Source: Novipirellula herctigrandis (GTDB lineage Bacteria > Planctomycetota > Planctomycetia > Pirellulales > Pirellulaceae). Taken from it: DNA of 64,000 bases. The notes beneath the pieces are model-generated. The model ran no database searches. It worked only from the letters and a program-made list of their open reading frames with translations, and was not told the DNA's origin. A program made the position numbers and the translations under genes. This document shows positions 27,739-36,277 of the stretch, piece after piece. The DNA lies in the NCBI GenBank assembly GCA_007859835.1, contig SJPJ01000001.1:1754446-1818445 (forward strand). The letters run 5' to 3'. Each line of letters starts with the position of its first letter. Within the stretch, counting starts at the first letter, position 1.

Positions 27739-28154
27739 GACGTATGGCCTGGCAAATGGGAAGCGTCAAAGGCTTCGGGCAGAAGTTGGTCGAGCCGGTG
27801 AATGCGGTAAGCGCCATCGATCACATCGGTCGTGACGACCGCCAAGTCAAAGCCAAATTCCGACAAAAATTGGCGACACGCTCCGCAAGGCGTTACACCG
27901 CCAAGACTAGCAATGGCAATCGCTCGCCAACTCCGATAACCAGAAGAGATTGCAGTAGAAACGGCGACACGTTCGGCGCACAAACACATCGAATAACTGG
28001 CGTTCTCGACATTACATCCAACAACAATTTCGCCGTCATCCATTAACAACGCAGCGCCAACATAGAAATGACTGTGGGGCGCGTATGCCTGATCTCGCAC
28101 AAGCGTTGCAGCTTGATTGAGTCGTTCAATTTCTTTCGCCGTCAATTCCACCAT
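27735..28154 (-). CDS. cdd: Cytidine deaminase
   Basis: Converts cytidine and deoxycytidine to uridine and deoxyuridine in pyrimidine salvage; cytosolic homotetramer in most bacteria of this length. The 139 residues show the catalytic CLCAERVAV (zinc cysteine and proton-shuttle glutamate near residue 57-60) and the second zinc motif PCGACRQF near 89-95. The substrate-side motif GCNVENASY precedes them. It lies 68 bases or more after deoA on the same strand, which fits a nucleoside-salvage operon. The tail beyond LLPEAF is short and polar. Confidence 0.95.
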   Translation of the reverse strand: MVELTAKEIERLNQAATLVRDQAYAPHSHFYVGAALLMDDGEIVVGCNVENASYSMCLCAERVAVSTAISSGYRSWRAIAIASLGGVTPCGACRQFLSEFGFDLAVVTTDVIDGAYRIHRLDQLLPEAFDASHLPGHTS

Positions 28155-28222
28155 CGCATTCCTCGATTAGATCTTAGACAAGGGGCTTCGGTAACAATGA
28201 GCCCTGAAGCAATCTGCAAATT

Positions 28223-29527
28223 TTAACACGCGTTTTTCGTTTCGTCTTGCCCAAGCCGCTGTAATACGATCGGCCTTGCCGATGTCAACGATTCAGTCAG
28301 ACGAACCACGCCACGCAATCGTTGAACAAATTCCGACCGTATCGGCGATGGGCAATGGAGCGTCAAAAGAGGCTGGTCGACCGTTACATGGTCACCGATT
28401 CGAACATGGATTTTCGCCCCCACGCTCGGGTCAATTCGGTCGTCTGAGCGTTTCCGCCCGCCTCCCATTTCGACGATTGCTTCGCCGATTGATTGGCAAT
28501 CGATCAGGTCAACCCAGCCCTCGGTTTTGGCGCAGAGGGTTTCCGATGGCGCGAGCGAAAGCGGTTCGCCGATCGACCCTCCTTGCATGTGGACCATCTG
28601 GATAAATCGCTCATATCCCGCCCCGCTATCGAGTTGGCGATTCAAGTTGCGTCTTGCCTCGTCGTGATTTTTCGCTTTGTCAACGGCAACCAATAAATCG
28701 GCGCACAACTGGATTGTCAACTCACGGACCTCTGGCGGGCCGTTGCCTTGAAGCACCTCGATCGATTCGTTCACTTCGATTGCATTCCCGATCGCTTGAC
28801 CGAGTGGTTGGTCCATATCCGAAAGGATTGCAGTGGTGGGAAGATTCGAATGACAGCCAACGTCAATAATCGAACTGGCAAGCAAGTTCGCCCGAGCAAG
28901 CGTTTTCATGAACGCACCGGAACCGACTTTCACATCCATCACGAGAGCATCGAGACGAGCTGCCAACTTTTTACTGAGGATACTGGCCGTGATCAGCGGA
29001 ATCGATTCCACCGTTCCGGTCACATCCCGAAGAGCATACAATCGGCGATCTGCCGGAGCAATCCGCTCACTCGCGCCAATGATAAACGCGCCCACTTTGC
29101 GAAGAACACGACTCGACTCGTCAAGCGACAATTGCGTTTGAAATCCTTCGATCGCTTCGAGTTTGTCAAGCGTTCCGCCCGTTAACCCAAGCCCACGACC
29201 GCTGACCATCGGCACATCCACATCCAATGAGGCAAGCAACGGAGCCAAGATGAGCGAAACTTTGTCGCCAAGCCCGCCGGTGCTATGCTTGTCGACTCGC
29301 GGTCGATCGGTGACTCGCGGCAACCGTTCGCCCGAGTCGACCATCGCCGAAGTAAGCGTACGAATTTCTCGCGAATTCATGTCGCGAATACAAATCGCCA
29401 TGGCAAGGGCCGACATTTGATAATCGGCAACCTTTCCCTCGCAAAAACCTTCGATCAGAAACCGGATTTCGCGGTCGCTCAGCGCTTCTCCGTCACGTTT
29501 TTTCGCCAGCAGAGCCGCAGGTAACAT
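28223..29527 (-). CDS. deoA: Thymidine/pyrimidine-nucleoside phosphorylase
   Basis: Splits thymidine (or uridine) with phosphate into base and (deoxy)ribose 1-phosphate. The protein from ATG at 29527 has 434 residues, the normal length. It starts MLPAALLAKKRDGEALSDRE, then shows the phosphate-binding signature DKHSTGGLGDKVSLILAPLL near residue 80, DKLEAIEGFQ near 125, and DVKVGSGAFMKT near 195. The open frame extends 19 residues further to 29584, but family members begin at the AKKRDGE helix. Followed by cdd on the same strand. TdPase and pyrimidine-nucleoside phosphorylase cannot be separated by eye. Confidence 0.93.
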   Translation of the reverse strand: MLPAALLAKKRDGEALSDREIRFLIEGFCEGKVADYQMSALAMAICIRDMNSREIRTLTSAMVDSGERLPRVTDRPRVDKHSTGGLGDKVSLILAPLLASLDVDVPMVSGRGLGLTGGTLDKLEAIEGFQTQLSLDESSRVLRKVGAFIIGASERIAPADRRLYALRDVTGTVESIPLITASILSKKLAARLDALVMDVKVGSGAFMKTLARANLLASSIIDVGCHSNLPTTAILSDMDQPLGQAIGNAIEVNESIEVLQGNGPPEVRELTIQLCADLLVAVDKAKNHDEARRNLNRQLDSGAGYERFIQMVHMQGGSIGEPLSLAPSETLCAKTEGWVDLIDCQSIGEAIVEMGGGRKRSDDRIDPSVGAKIHVRIGDHVTVDQPLLTLHCPSPIRSEFVQRLRGVVRLTESLTSARPIVLQRLGQDETKNAC

Positions 29528-29688
29528 CAAATTAACGCCAAAAAGGGTCAAAGTCCGCCAGCCCGTTTTTGCTGGACTGAACAAAAAACATGTCTACACG
29601 TTATATTAGCGGAAAGCGAGCTCCGCTTGCCGCGTACAAGACTCGAAAATTCACGAATAAAATCATATCGCCTCTTTAAGAATTCCTA

Positions 29689-31038
29689 ATGAATAATTTG
29701 TTGCCGCTTGCGCGTCTTTTTCGAACATTCGTAGCGATCGCCATTGCAGTTACCTTGTCACTCTCGTTCGCTTCCGCGGATGTACCGGACGCAGCTCCCT
29801 CGAAAGCGGAGACCATCGAAGAGGAAGTGACCGCTGCGATCCAAGCGGGGCCACGTGCGTTGTCACGAGCGTTCCGTACTGCGGCTCGCCGTGCAACCCC
29901 TTCGGTCGTTACGGTCTTCTCTTATGGCCAAAATATCGATCAGCCCAAAGCGGAAGAAGACGGAGAAACAGACCCGAATCAACCAGGCCCTGCGCCACCG
30001 CCAAGTGATAACCTTGACGGCAATTCGATTCCGCTAACCGGTTTGGGGTCAGGGGTCATCATCGACCCCACCGGGTTGATCATCACAAACAATCACGTGA
30101 TCAACGGTGCGAAGAAGGTCGTTGTGCAGTTGTCCGACGAAACCGAAATCGAAGCAACCCAGGTTCACGGGGATCCCGATAGTGACATCGCGATCGTTCG
30201 AGTCGAACGTGAAGAACAATTCAAGGCCGCCGACATCGGCAATTCGGATCAACTCGAAATTGGCGACTGGGTATTGGCGATTGGCAGTCCGTTTCGACTC
30301 GAGGCAACCGTCAGCGCGGGAATCATTAGTGCCAAAAACCGTACCCTGCAACGGATTCGCCGCGGACGCCTGCTGCAAACCGATGCTGCGATCAACCCAG
30401 GCAATTCGGGCGGCCCATTGATCGATTTGGATGGAAAAGCGATCGCAATCAGCACGGCCATCGCGACGCGTAATGGTGGTTATCAAGGGATCGGATTTGC
30501 CATTCCGATCAATCAAGCCAAATGGATCGCCGACGAGCTAGACAAACACGGCAAAGTCCGCCGAGCCGCGATAGGGATTCGCTTAGCAGAGTTAAATCCA
30601 AAGAATGCCAAGAAACTCAATCTGCCGGTTGGGCTAGGCGTGTTGGTCTATCAAGTGATTGACGGCTCCGCAGCCGATCGGGCGGGACTAAAGCCGTTGG
30701 ATGTGATCTTGGAATTCGCATCCGAACGAGTCCGAAAACCAAGTTCGTTGCAAGAAGTGGTCGAACGAAAACCTGTCGGATCGATGCAAGACGTGAAAAT
30801 CTATCGAGCCGGCAAAGAAATGGTATTGAGTGTCGAATTGGCAACACTCGAAGATCCAACACTCGGCGGCGAAGAGCCCAAACAGGACAAGCCCAAAGAA
30901 GATCAGGCCAAAGAAGATCAGGCCAAAGAAGATCAGCCCAAAGAAGATCAGGCCGACGTTGAATCATCAGCCGACACCCAAAGCCCGCAGGATGACGACC
31001 AACCGATCGACGAAGAAAACCCTGCGGAAATCAAGTAA
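29689..31038 (+). CDS. HtrA/DegP-type S1C serine protease with one PDZ domain
   Basis: A 449-residue exported protease for envelope quality control. A signal peptide covers residues 1-30 (FVAIAIAVTLSLSFASA). The catalytic triad is complete: His136 in TNNHVI, Asp166 in DSDIAIV and Ser240 in NPGNSGGPL. A single PDZ domain spans about 310-395 (AAIGIRLAELNPKNAKKL, GLGVLVYQVIDGSAADRAGL, LDVILEFA). The C-terminal 50 residues are a Lys/Glu/Asp-rich tail with four near-identical pentapeptides of the P/A-K-E-D-Q type. A Pro-rich insert sits before the protease core (NQPGPAPPPSDN). It converges with a transglutaminase gene eight bases away. Confidence 0.93.
   Translation: MNNLLPLARLFRTFVAIAIAVTLSLSFASADVPDAAPSKAETIEEEVTAAIQAGPRALSRAFRTAARRATPSVVTVFSYGQNIDQPKAEEDGETDPNQPGPAPPPSDNLDGNSIPLTGLGSGVIIDPTGLIITNNHVINGAKKVVVQLSDETEIEATQVHGDPDSDIAIVRVEREEQFKAADIGNSDQLEIGDWVLAIGSPFRLEATVSAGIISAKNRTLQRIRRGRLLQTDAAINPGNSGGPLIDLDGKAIAISTAIATRNGGYQGIGFAIPINQAKWIADELDKHGKVRRAAIGIRLAELNPKNAKKLNLPVGLGVLVYQVIDGSAADRAGLKPLDVILEFASERVRKPSSLQEVVERKPVGSMQDVKIYRAGKEMVLSVELATLEDPTLGGEEPKQDKPKEDQAKEDQAKEDQPKEDQADVESSADTQSPQDDDQPIDEENPAEIK
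30891..30950. repeat. Four tandem 15-bp repeats in the HtrA tail
   Basis: The unit GSCCAAAGAAGATCA (S is G or C) is repeated four times in frame, encoding alternating PKEDQ and AKEDQ pentapeptides. Copy number may vary between strains by slippage without disturbing the frame. Confidence 0.9.
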
Positions 31039-31046
31039 TTCGCAAA

Positions 31047-32093
31047 CTACGCGTCGACCCGTTCTCGAATGAATTCGGGACGCGGGTTGCTCTTGCCGGT
31101 GCGTTCGCACTTAAAGAACTCGGCGACGTAGCGAACCGGCGTTCGCTTTTCGGGAACTCTGAATCGATCCCCTTTTTGCAGCACCGGACGATACTCTTCC
31201 ATGCCTCCGAATTGGCGTGTACCGGCGGCTTGACATGGGAACCAGTAACCTTTGCCATCCCCGTCTTCCAAATAGAACTCAGGGTAACAGTGACCTGGAA
31301 CCCAAACCATTCTGGCGGGAACTTTTGCATTACGGCAAAGCGCTACAAACAGACTCGTCATCTCTTCGCAATCGCCTTTCCCGTCGCGCAGTGCAACCGA
31401 CGCATTCTTGAGTGACCCTTCGACATATTCAACGTTTTCGCGAACGTAGTCGTATATCTGTTCCACACGCTGCCAATCACTCTCGGCTTCCATGGCGGCC
31501 AATTCCCTTGAAGCCGAGCGGATGATGGAATTACTGGCGTCAATGTTCGGACTGTTGCCAAAGTAGATACGCAGGCTGCGATCAGGCCGCCGCGGAATCA
31601 CGAAGTCATCGGTTTTCTGAGGCGGCAAAGTTCGCGAACGTTCGATTTGAAACGTAAAAGAGGTTTCCGTCCTTACGCCCGCTGGAACTCGCGCCATGCG
31701 TAGCTGAATTTGCTTCACACCGCTTGCCAAATCTCTCGAATCCCAACCAACGACCAAAGGATCGATCACTTGATTAACGCACGATATTTTTTGCTCGGGC
31801 CAATTCTGCGGAATGGGGAATGTGGCGTACACATCGCGGCAAGTCACCGGAGGATCAAGGACGAGACCGATCCGCCACTGCTGAGTCTGAGGCGAATCGT
31901 AAACGATGCGTGATGATGGGGCAGGCTGGCCGGTCGATTCGCTTTCAACATTGGCTGCTTGCTCATCAAACAATCCAATTTCATCAGCCCAACAACGAAG
32001 ATTGGGTTGAAAAACGGACGAGGCTGCAACCGTCATGAATGTCGACTGTATCAGTTGCCGTCGCGAGAATGCGGATCGTGTCATAGTCATCAA
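31047..32093 (-). CDS. Tat-exported transglutaminase-like protein
   Basis: A 348-residue protein with a transglutaminase-like (papain-fold) domain. The N-terminus has a twin-arginine-type signal, AFSRRQLIQSTFMTVAASSV (residues 8-27). The domain lies at about 195-300: KGDCEEMTSLFVALCRNAKV with Cys242, then VPGHCYPEF with His268 and an acidic residue in LEDGDGKGYW near 277, so the Cys-His-Asp order is complete. A beta-rich domain precedes it (residues 65-160). Members hydrolyse or cross-link peptides; the substrate is unknown. Folded export fits the Tat signal. It converges with the HtrA gene. Confidence 0.85.
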   Translation of the reverse strand: MMTMTRSAFSRRQLIQSTFMTVAASSVFQPNLRCWADEIGLFDEQAANVESESTGQPAPSSRIVYDSPQTQQWRIGLVLDPPVTCRDVYATFPIPQNWPEQKISCVNQVIDPLVVGWDSRDLASGVKQIQLRMARVPAGVRTETSFTFQIERSRTLPPQKTDDFVIPRRPDRSLRIYFGNSPNIDASNSIIRSASRELAAMEAESDWQRVEQIYDYVRENVEYVEGSLKNASVALRDGKGDCEEMTSLFVALCRNAKVPARMVWVPGHCYPEFYLEDGDGKGYWFPCQAAGTRQFGGMEEYRPVLQKGDRFRVPEKRTPVRYVAEFFKCERTGKSNPRPEFIRERVDA

Positions 32094-32226
32094 AGAATTG
32101 TCGCGGTTTTGGTCGAGAGAATAGAACCGAAACGGCCGAAGTAATGCTCGGATTTCACCCCCGCACTACTCCGACCGTCGCTCACAAGTTTCAATTATAG
32201 ACAAGCGGGTTGCTGTTCAAGCTTAA

Positions 32227-32961
32227 TTACTGAACCGGCACGGCACCAGGCGGAAGCGGATCAGCACTAAGAATGCGATCACCACGAGCGTCAAAGTTGT
32301 CACTAATCGATGACCCGCTGCCACTAACTTGTCCTTCGTAGACAGGGCTACCATAAACTTGTCCACCGATTCCATTGCCGATGATTTCACCGTTGATCGG
32401 AAGCACGCTTTCACCAATGACGGTTTCGCCCATGATCATACCGCTGTGATAAGGATCCTCGACCATCGGGCCGTAGCCATTCATGACCGATCCGCCACAT
32501 TGGCACGGGCTCATGGCACCACCACAACCACAACTCGACGATTCATAATTTTCGTATCCGCTATAGCAACCTCCGCCACATCCGTTTCCACACACGTTGC
32601 CGCAAGGTGGGCAACATTCCGGTTGCGATCCACAGGCTGGGGCACCATAGCTAGGTACGGCGTACACCGGAGCAGTGCGACGGTTGAACAAACCACAACG
32701 AGGTTGTGGAGCAACACGGACCAAAGGTGCAACCGGCGCCTGCATCACAGGTGCCGCTGGGGCTACCGGTGCCGCTGGGGCATAGGGAGCGTAAGGAGCC
32801 GGTTGAGCCGCAAGCGGTGCTTGCATATAGGGAACACTTGGCCGCGTGCAGAGACCACACTTGGCACCGCGTCCAAACCAAAATTGACGCAAGTTGCCGC
32901 AACCGGTGCTGACAACCAGCAACGACGCACACGCCACAAACGACATAATACGAGTATTCAT
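32227..32961 (-). CDS. Cys/Pro/Gly-rich lipoprotein of unknown function
   Basis: A 244-residue secreted protein. From ATG at 32961 the N-terminus MNTRIMSFVACASLLVVSTG is followed by cysteine, giving a lipobox-like VSTGC, so it is probably lipid-anchored. Next come low-complexity stretches: Pro/Ala repeats (APYAPYAPAAPVAPAAP), then a Cys/Gly block with CCPPCGNVCGNGCGGGC and CGCGG, then a Gly/Ser-rich C-terminus. Cysteine content is very high, suggesting disulfide cross-linking in the cell wall, where planctomycetes are known to have Cys-rich proteins; that role is inferred. An in-frame ATG at 33006 would add 15 residues. Confidence 0.75.
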   Translation of the reverse strand: MNTRIMSFVACASLLVVSTGCGNLRQFWFGRGAKCGLCTRPSVPYMQAPLAAQPAPYAPYAPAAPVAPAAPVMQAPVAPLVRVAPQPRCGLFNRRTAPVYAVPSYGAPACGSQPECCPPCGNVCGNGCGGGCYSGYENYESSSCGCGGAMSPCQCGGSVMNGYGPMVEDPYHSGMIMGETVIGESVLPINGEIIGNGIGGQVYGSPVYEGQVSGSGSSISDNFDARGDRILSADPLPPGAVPVQ

Positions 32962-33040
32962 TTTCTTTACCTTGACTTGCATAGTGAGCTTATTCGGTGT
33001 TCTCAAATCGAGAACCAGTAAAAACTAGGTCGTAATCCAT

Positions 33041-33068
33041 GATGTGCAAACGCAACATCGTTTTTTTT
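33041..33068 (+). terminator. Hairpin plus T-run in a leader region
   Basis: A short hairpin with arms GATGT and ACATC at 33041-33059 is followed by G and eight T. On the plus strand this looks like a weak intrinsic terminator. It lies 60 bases before the likely start of the hydrolase gene, so it could act as an attenuator, or it may be chance. Confidence 0.3.
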
Positions 33069-33128
33069 CTGCAACAATTCGTTGTATAGATGCCACCCCC
33101 TCGTATTGCTGCTAATTCCTCACCACTG

Positions 33129-34145
33129 ATGACTCACTCACGCATTACTATCCGCCACGTTATTGCCGTCATTGCGTTGGCAATGACTACGACATCCCTG
33201 TTTGCCGAGGGAGTATGTCTCGATACGTCGATCGAGGCACATGATTGTGCCATCGAAACGACGCTCAACGATCGCCTATGGTTAATCAACACACGTTCGA
33301 TTCCCACTTGTGCGTGTCGTGTCAACCTTGACGATCCTGACCTTAAAGTCAGCCGGCTCGGATGCAACGGATCGACTTGCCAGTCAACAAAAGAAGAGTA
33401 CCTATCGGAACTTGGTTCGGATCGCCCCGTTGTCGTTTATGTTCATGGCTATCGCTTTAAGCACTGCGAGGCAATCGAGCGTGGGTTGTTCGTCTATCAA
33501 AAAACGTTGCGTCGCCGCGCAGGCTGCGGCCCCATCGATTGGGTAATCTGGAGTTGGCCGAGTGATTGTGATAGCTTTATCACGAAGGATGTTCGCGAAA
33601 AAGCGAAGTTCGCTGATGCGCAAGCGCTATATTTATCGTGGTTGATTCGTGAACAACTTCGTCGATCGGTGGCAACCAAATTGATCGGCTACAGTCTCGG
33701 GGGACGTGTCATTACCGGTTCGCTTCACGCACTGGCGGGCGGTCGACTCGGCGGACGGACGTTGCCCGGAGAAACGATTCAACATGCAGGCGTCGATGTG
33801 GGCTTAGTTGCGCCGGCTATCGAGGAAGATTGGTTGGCTGCGGGCCAGTATCATGGTAAAGCAATCAGCAACATGGAAAATTTCACGGTATTGTTCAATC
33901 AACGCGATGCGGTCCTTAAACGTTATTGGCTACTCGACAAAGTTCGTGGCGCGGTAGCGCTCGGCCTCGGTCGCATGCAATCGATTGTGCCAACCGTGGA
34001 TAACCAAGCCATTCAATTACGAGCACTTGATTTTTCTCGCGCGATCGGTATCACACACGACGAACTCGACTATTACCAAAGCCGGTTTGACGCGGGAAAA
34101 GAAATGGCCCGGTTGATATCCGATGTCCAAATGGTCTCGCGGTAA
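33129..34145 (+). CDS. Secreted alpha/beta hydrolase
   Basis: A 338-residue protein with a signal peptide (RITIRHVIAVIALAMTTTSLFA, residues 4-25) from ATG at 33129; an in-frame ATG at 33090 would add 13 residues and weaken the signal. The fold is shown by the oxyanion strand PVVVYVHGYRF, a strand with WVIWSWPSD, and the nucleophile elbow LIGYSLGGRV with serine near residue 190. A late histidine is in RAIGITHDELDYY. The pattern resembles DUF900-type hydrolases. Cysteines in the N-terminal 60 residues (CACRVNLDDPD) suggest disulfides. Substrate unknown. Five bases separate it from the aminotransferase gene, so an operon is likely. Confidence 0.85.
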   Translation: MTHSRITIRHVIAVIALAMTTTSLFAEGVCLDTSIEAHDCAIETTLNDRLWLINTRSIPTCACRVNLDDPDLKVSRLGCNGSTCQSTKEEYLSELGSDRPVVVYVHGYRFKHCEAIERGLFVYQKTLRRRAGCGPIDWVIWSWPSDCDSFITKDVREKAKFADAQALYLSWLIREQLRRSVATKLIGYSLGGRVITGSLHALAGGRLGGRTLPGETIQHAGVDVGLVAPAIEEDWLAAGQYHGKAISNMENFTVLFNQRDAVLKRYWLLDKVRGAVALGLGRMQSIVPTVDNQAIQLRALDFSRAIGITHDELDYYQSRFDAGKEMARLISDVQMVSR

Positions 34146-34150
34146 GAATC

Positions 34151-35053
34151 ATGGCGAAACCTAAAACGAAACGCCAACCTGCAAACGCGCCATCTCGATT
34201 GGCAGACTCAACTGCCTACTTCTGCGGCCAATGGATCAAACGAGCAGAGATTGGATTGTCGGTGGATGACATCGGGTTTCTGCAAGGTGTCACCGCAGTG
34301 GAACGAATGCGAACCTACAGCAGAAACGTTTTCGAACTGCCACTACATTTAAAACGATTCTGCCACACAGCCTGTCATCTAGGCATCGATTCGCTACCCG
34401 ACGAAGCACGATTCACCGAATTGGTTTCGGAACTCCTGACTCGTAACGCGGTAATGGTACAAGAACAAGGCGATGTAGGAATCACACTGTTTGCCACACC
34501 CGGCCGAGCAGGATCACCATCACCCACAATTAGCCTGCATCTCAATTCGCTCGATTTTGAACTCATTGATCGTCGTATGCGCGAAGGCCAACCGCTAATC
34601 ATAACGGACGTGACACAACAACCGGATCAGACTTGGCCACGCTCACTGAAAGTTCGCTCGCGATTGCACTACTACTTGGCAGACCAATTCGCGAGTCGGT
34701 TTGCCACCGATGCTGCGGGAGTGTTAGTGGACCAAGACGGCACAATCACCGAAACGAGCCTAGCAAACCTTGCGATTGTGGAAGCGGGTGAAATCATCTC
34801 GCCATTAGCCGAACAGGTGCTCGCAGGGGTTACACAGCAAGTCATCGAAATGATCGCGATCAAACAATCCATCCCGTGGCGGAAAGAACGGATCGATGTC
34901 GAGCGGTTTCACTCGGCTCACGAAGTGCTTTGCATGGGAACGACAACCGGCATATGGTTCGCTTCGCAAATCAACGACGGCGAAGCAAGAACGCCAGGAC
35001 GCGTTTATGAGCGACTACGAGACCGCTTCGCCAACGATTCGCCAGACGTCTAG
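34151..35053 (+). CDS. Class IV aminotransferase
   Basis: A PLP enzyme of 300 residues in the family of branched-chain aminotransferase, D-amino acid aminotransferase and aminodeoxychorismate lyase. Seen: FLQGVTAVERMRTY near residue 50, the catalytic lysine in RSLKVRSRLHYYLAD near 172, the conserved DGTITETSLANLAIVEAG near 200, and SPLAEQVLAGVTQQVIEMIA near 220-235. The exact reaction cannot be read from the sequence. It follows the hydrolase gene by five bases. Confidence 0.88.
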   Translation: MAKPKTKRQPANAPSRLADSTAYFCGQWIKRAEIGLSVDDIGFLQGVTAVERMRTYSRNVFELPLHLKRFCHTACHLGIDSLPDEARFTELVSELLTRNAVMVQEQGDVGITLFATPGRAGSPSPTISLHLNSLDFELIDRRMREGQPLIITDVTQQPDQTWPRSLKVRSRLHYYLADQFASRFATDAAGVLVDQDGTITETSLANLAIVEAGEIISPLAEQVLAGVTQQVIEMIAIKQSIPWRKERIDVERFHSAHEVLCMGTTTGIWFASQINDGEARTPGRVYERLRDRFANDSPDV

Positions 35054-35411
35054 CTTGTGCCCTACCGGCCCCCTGCATGCCCCACGGATTAGTCGATTAG
35101 TGCTACTTTCGCAGAAAATTTTACCGATAATTTGCTACCAACACTCGGATTCTACCTACCCCTACAACTCTCTAACAATTCCGCGAAAGAGTGAATAGGA
35201 ATTTACCATCCACCGGCACGCAATAGCGTCCGGTTGCTTTCCATTAACCGCTTGCTATCGAACCGCGGATGGTTGTCGGCATTCCTAGTTTCGACACCAT
35301 CAACAAACCACCAAGACGCCTTTGCCAACCAAAAGGGCCTAGCTAAAATTACAGTCTGGCGGGCCGAGCGTTCAGTTACCCGTATCAACCCTCATCCAAG
35401 TACCAATACCG
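35054..35411. other. Intergenic region with no visible gene
   Basis: 358 bases between the aminotransferase and carbonic anhydrase genes. Short open frames on both strands here overlap one another and show no family pattern. No hairpin with T-run is visible. The last part must hold the carbonic anhydrase promoter, but I cannot pick hexamers with confidence. Confidence 0.5.
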
Positions 35412-36176
35412 ATGAACAATCAAGTCGATAAGGATGCGTCTGCGTCCTCGAAGAAGTCTTCTTCCCGGCACGTGATCATTTTCGGAATCACGCTTTTTTC
35501 AATTTGTGTCTCGCCCGGCTTTTGTGCCCATGCAATTGAACCGAGCTCGATCGAAGGACCGGCACCGGAATTGGTCAGTTCATCGGTATCAGCATCGGAA
35601 GCACTCGATCTATTGATCGACGGTAACGAGCGGTTTGCCGTCGAAAAGCCGATGCACGGTCACGAAAGCTGCTCACGTCGCAACTCGCTGTTGAAAGGCC
35701 AGCACCCTTTCGCAGTCATCGTCGGCTGTGCCGATTCGCGGGTACCACCCGAGTTGATTTTCGACCAAGGGTTTGGTGACCTATTTGTCATTCGCAATGC
35801 TGGAAATCTCATTGCAACGGATGTCGCTGCAAGTATTGAATATGCCGTCACACACCTCGACACTCAATTGGTCGTCGTGATGGGACACGAAGGCTGTGGG
35901 GCGATTACGGCTGCATTGGCGTCGAGCGAAGCTCGTTCGCATGAACCGATGGAATTGCAAGCGGTCCTAAAGATGATTGAAGTTTCGCTATCTGATCACG
36001 AGCATCCAGCGGATCCCACACAGTATGTTGCAGCAGCGGTCAAAGCGAATGTCATTTCAGCCGTTAAACAACTTCGTTTCATGGCCATTGAACATGGCGA
36101 TCCGGCGCTGAAAAAAGCGAAGATTGTCGGAGCCATCTACAACATGCACAGCGGCAAAGTCGAGTTCATGGAATAG
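35412..36176 (+). CDS. Exported beta-class carbonic anhydrase
   Basis: Interconverts carbon dioxide and bicarbonate. The 254 residues begin with a basic stretch and a hydrophobic signal (HVIIFGITLFSICVSPGFCA, residues 20-39), so the enzyme is probably periplasmic. Zinc ligands and the catalytic dyad are in CADSRVPPELIF (Cys and Asp-Arg) near residue 102 and GHEGCGAI (His and Cys) near 158. The Val/Ile-rich FGDLFVIRNAGN and SIEYAVTHL complete the fold. It is one of two beta-class enzymes in the window; the other lacks a signal. Confidence 0.92.
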   Translation: MNNQVDKDASASSKKSSSRHVIIFGITLFSICVSPGFCAHAIEPSSIEGPAPELVSSSVSASEALDLLIDGNERFAVEKPMHGHESCSRRNSLLKGQHPFAVIVGCADSRVPPELIFDQGFGDLFVIRNAGNLIATDVAASIEYAVTHLDTQLVVVMGHEGCGAITAALASSEARSHEPMELQAVLKMIEVSLSDHEHPADPTQYVAAAVKANVISAVKQLRFMAIEHGDPALKKAKIVGAIYNMHSGKVEFME

Positions 36177-36277
36177 CATTTCCGCAGTGTGGCAAATCCC
36201 ATTGCCACTAAACCGTGATTCGATTCCTAAAGTGTTGCAAGATTGGACGCACCGGAAGCACGCATTCTGTCCCCCCA

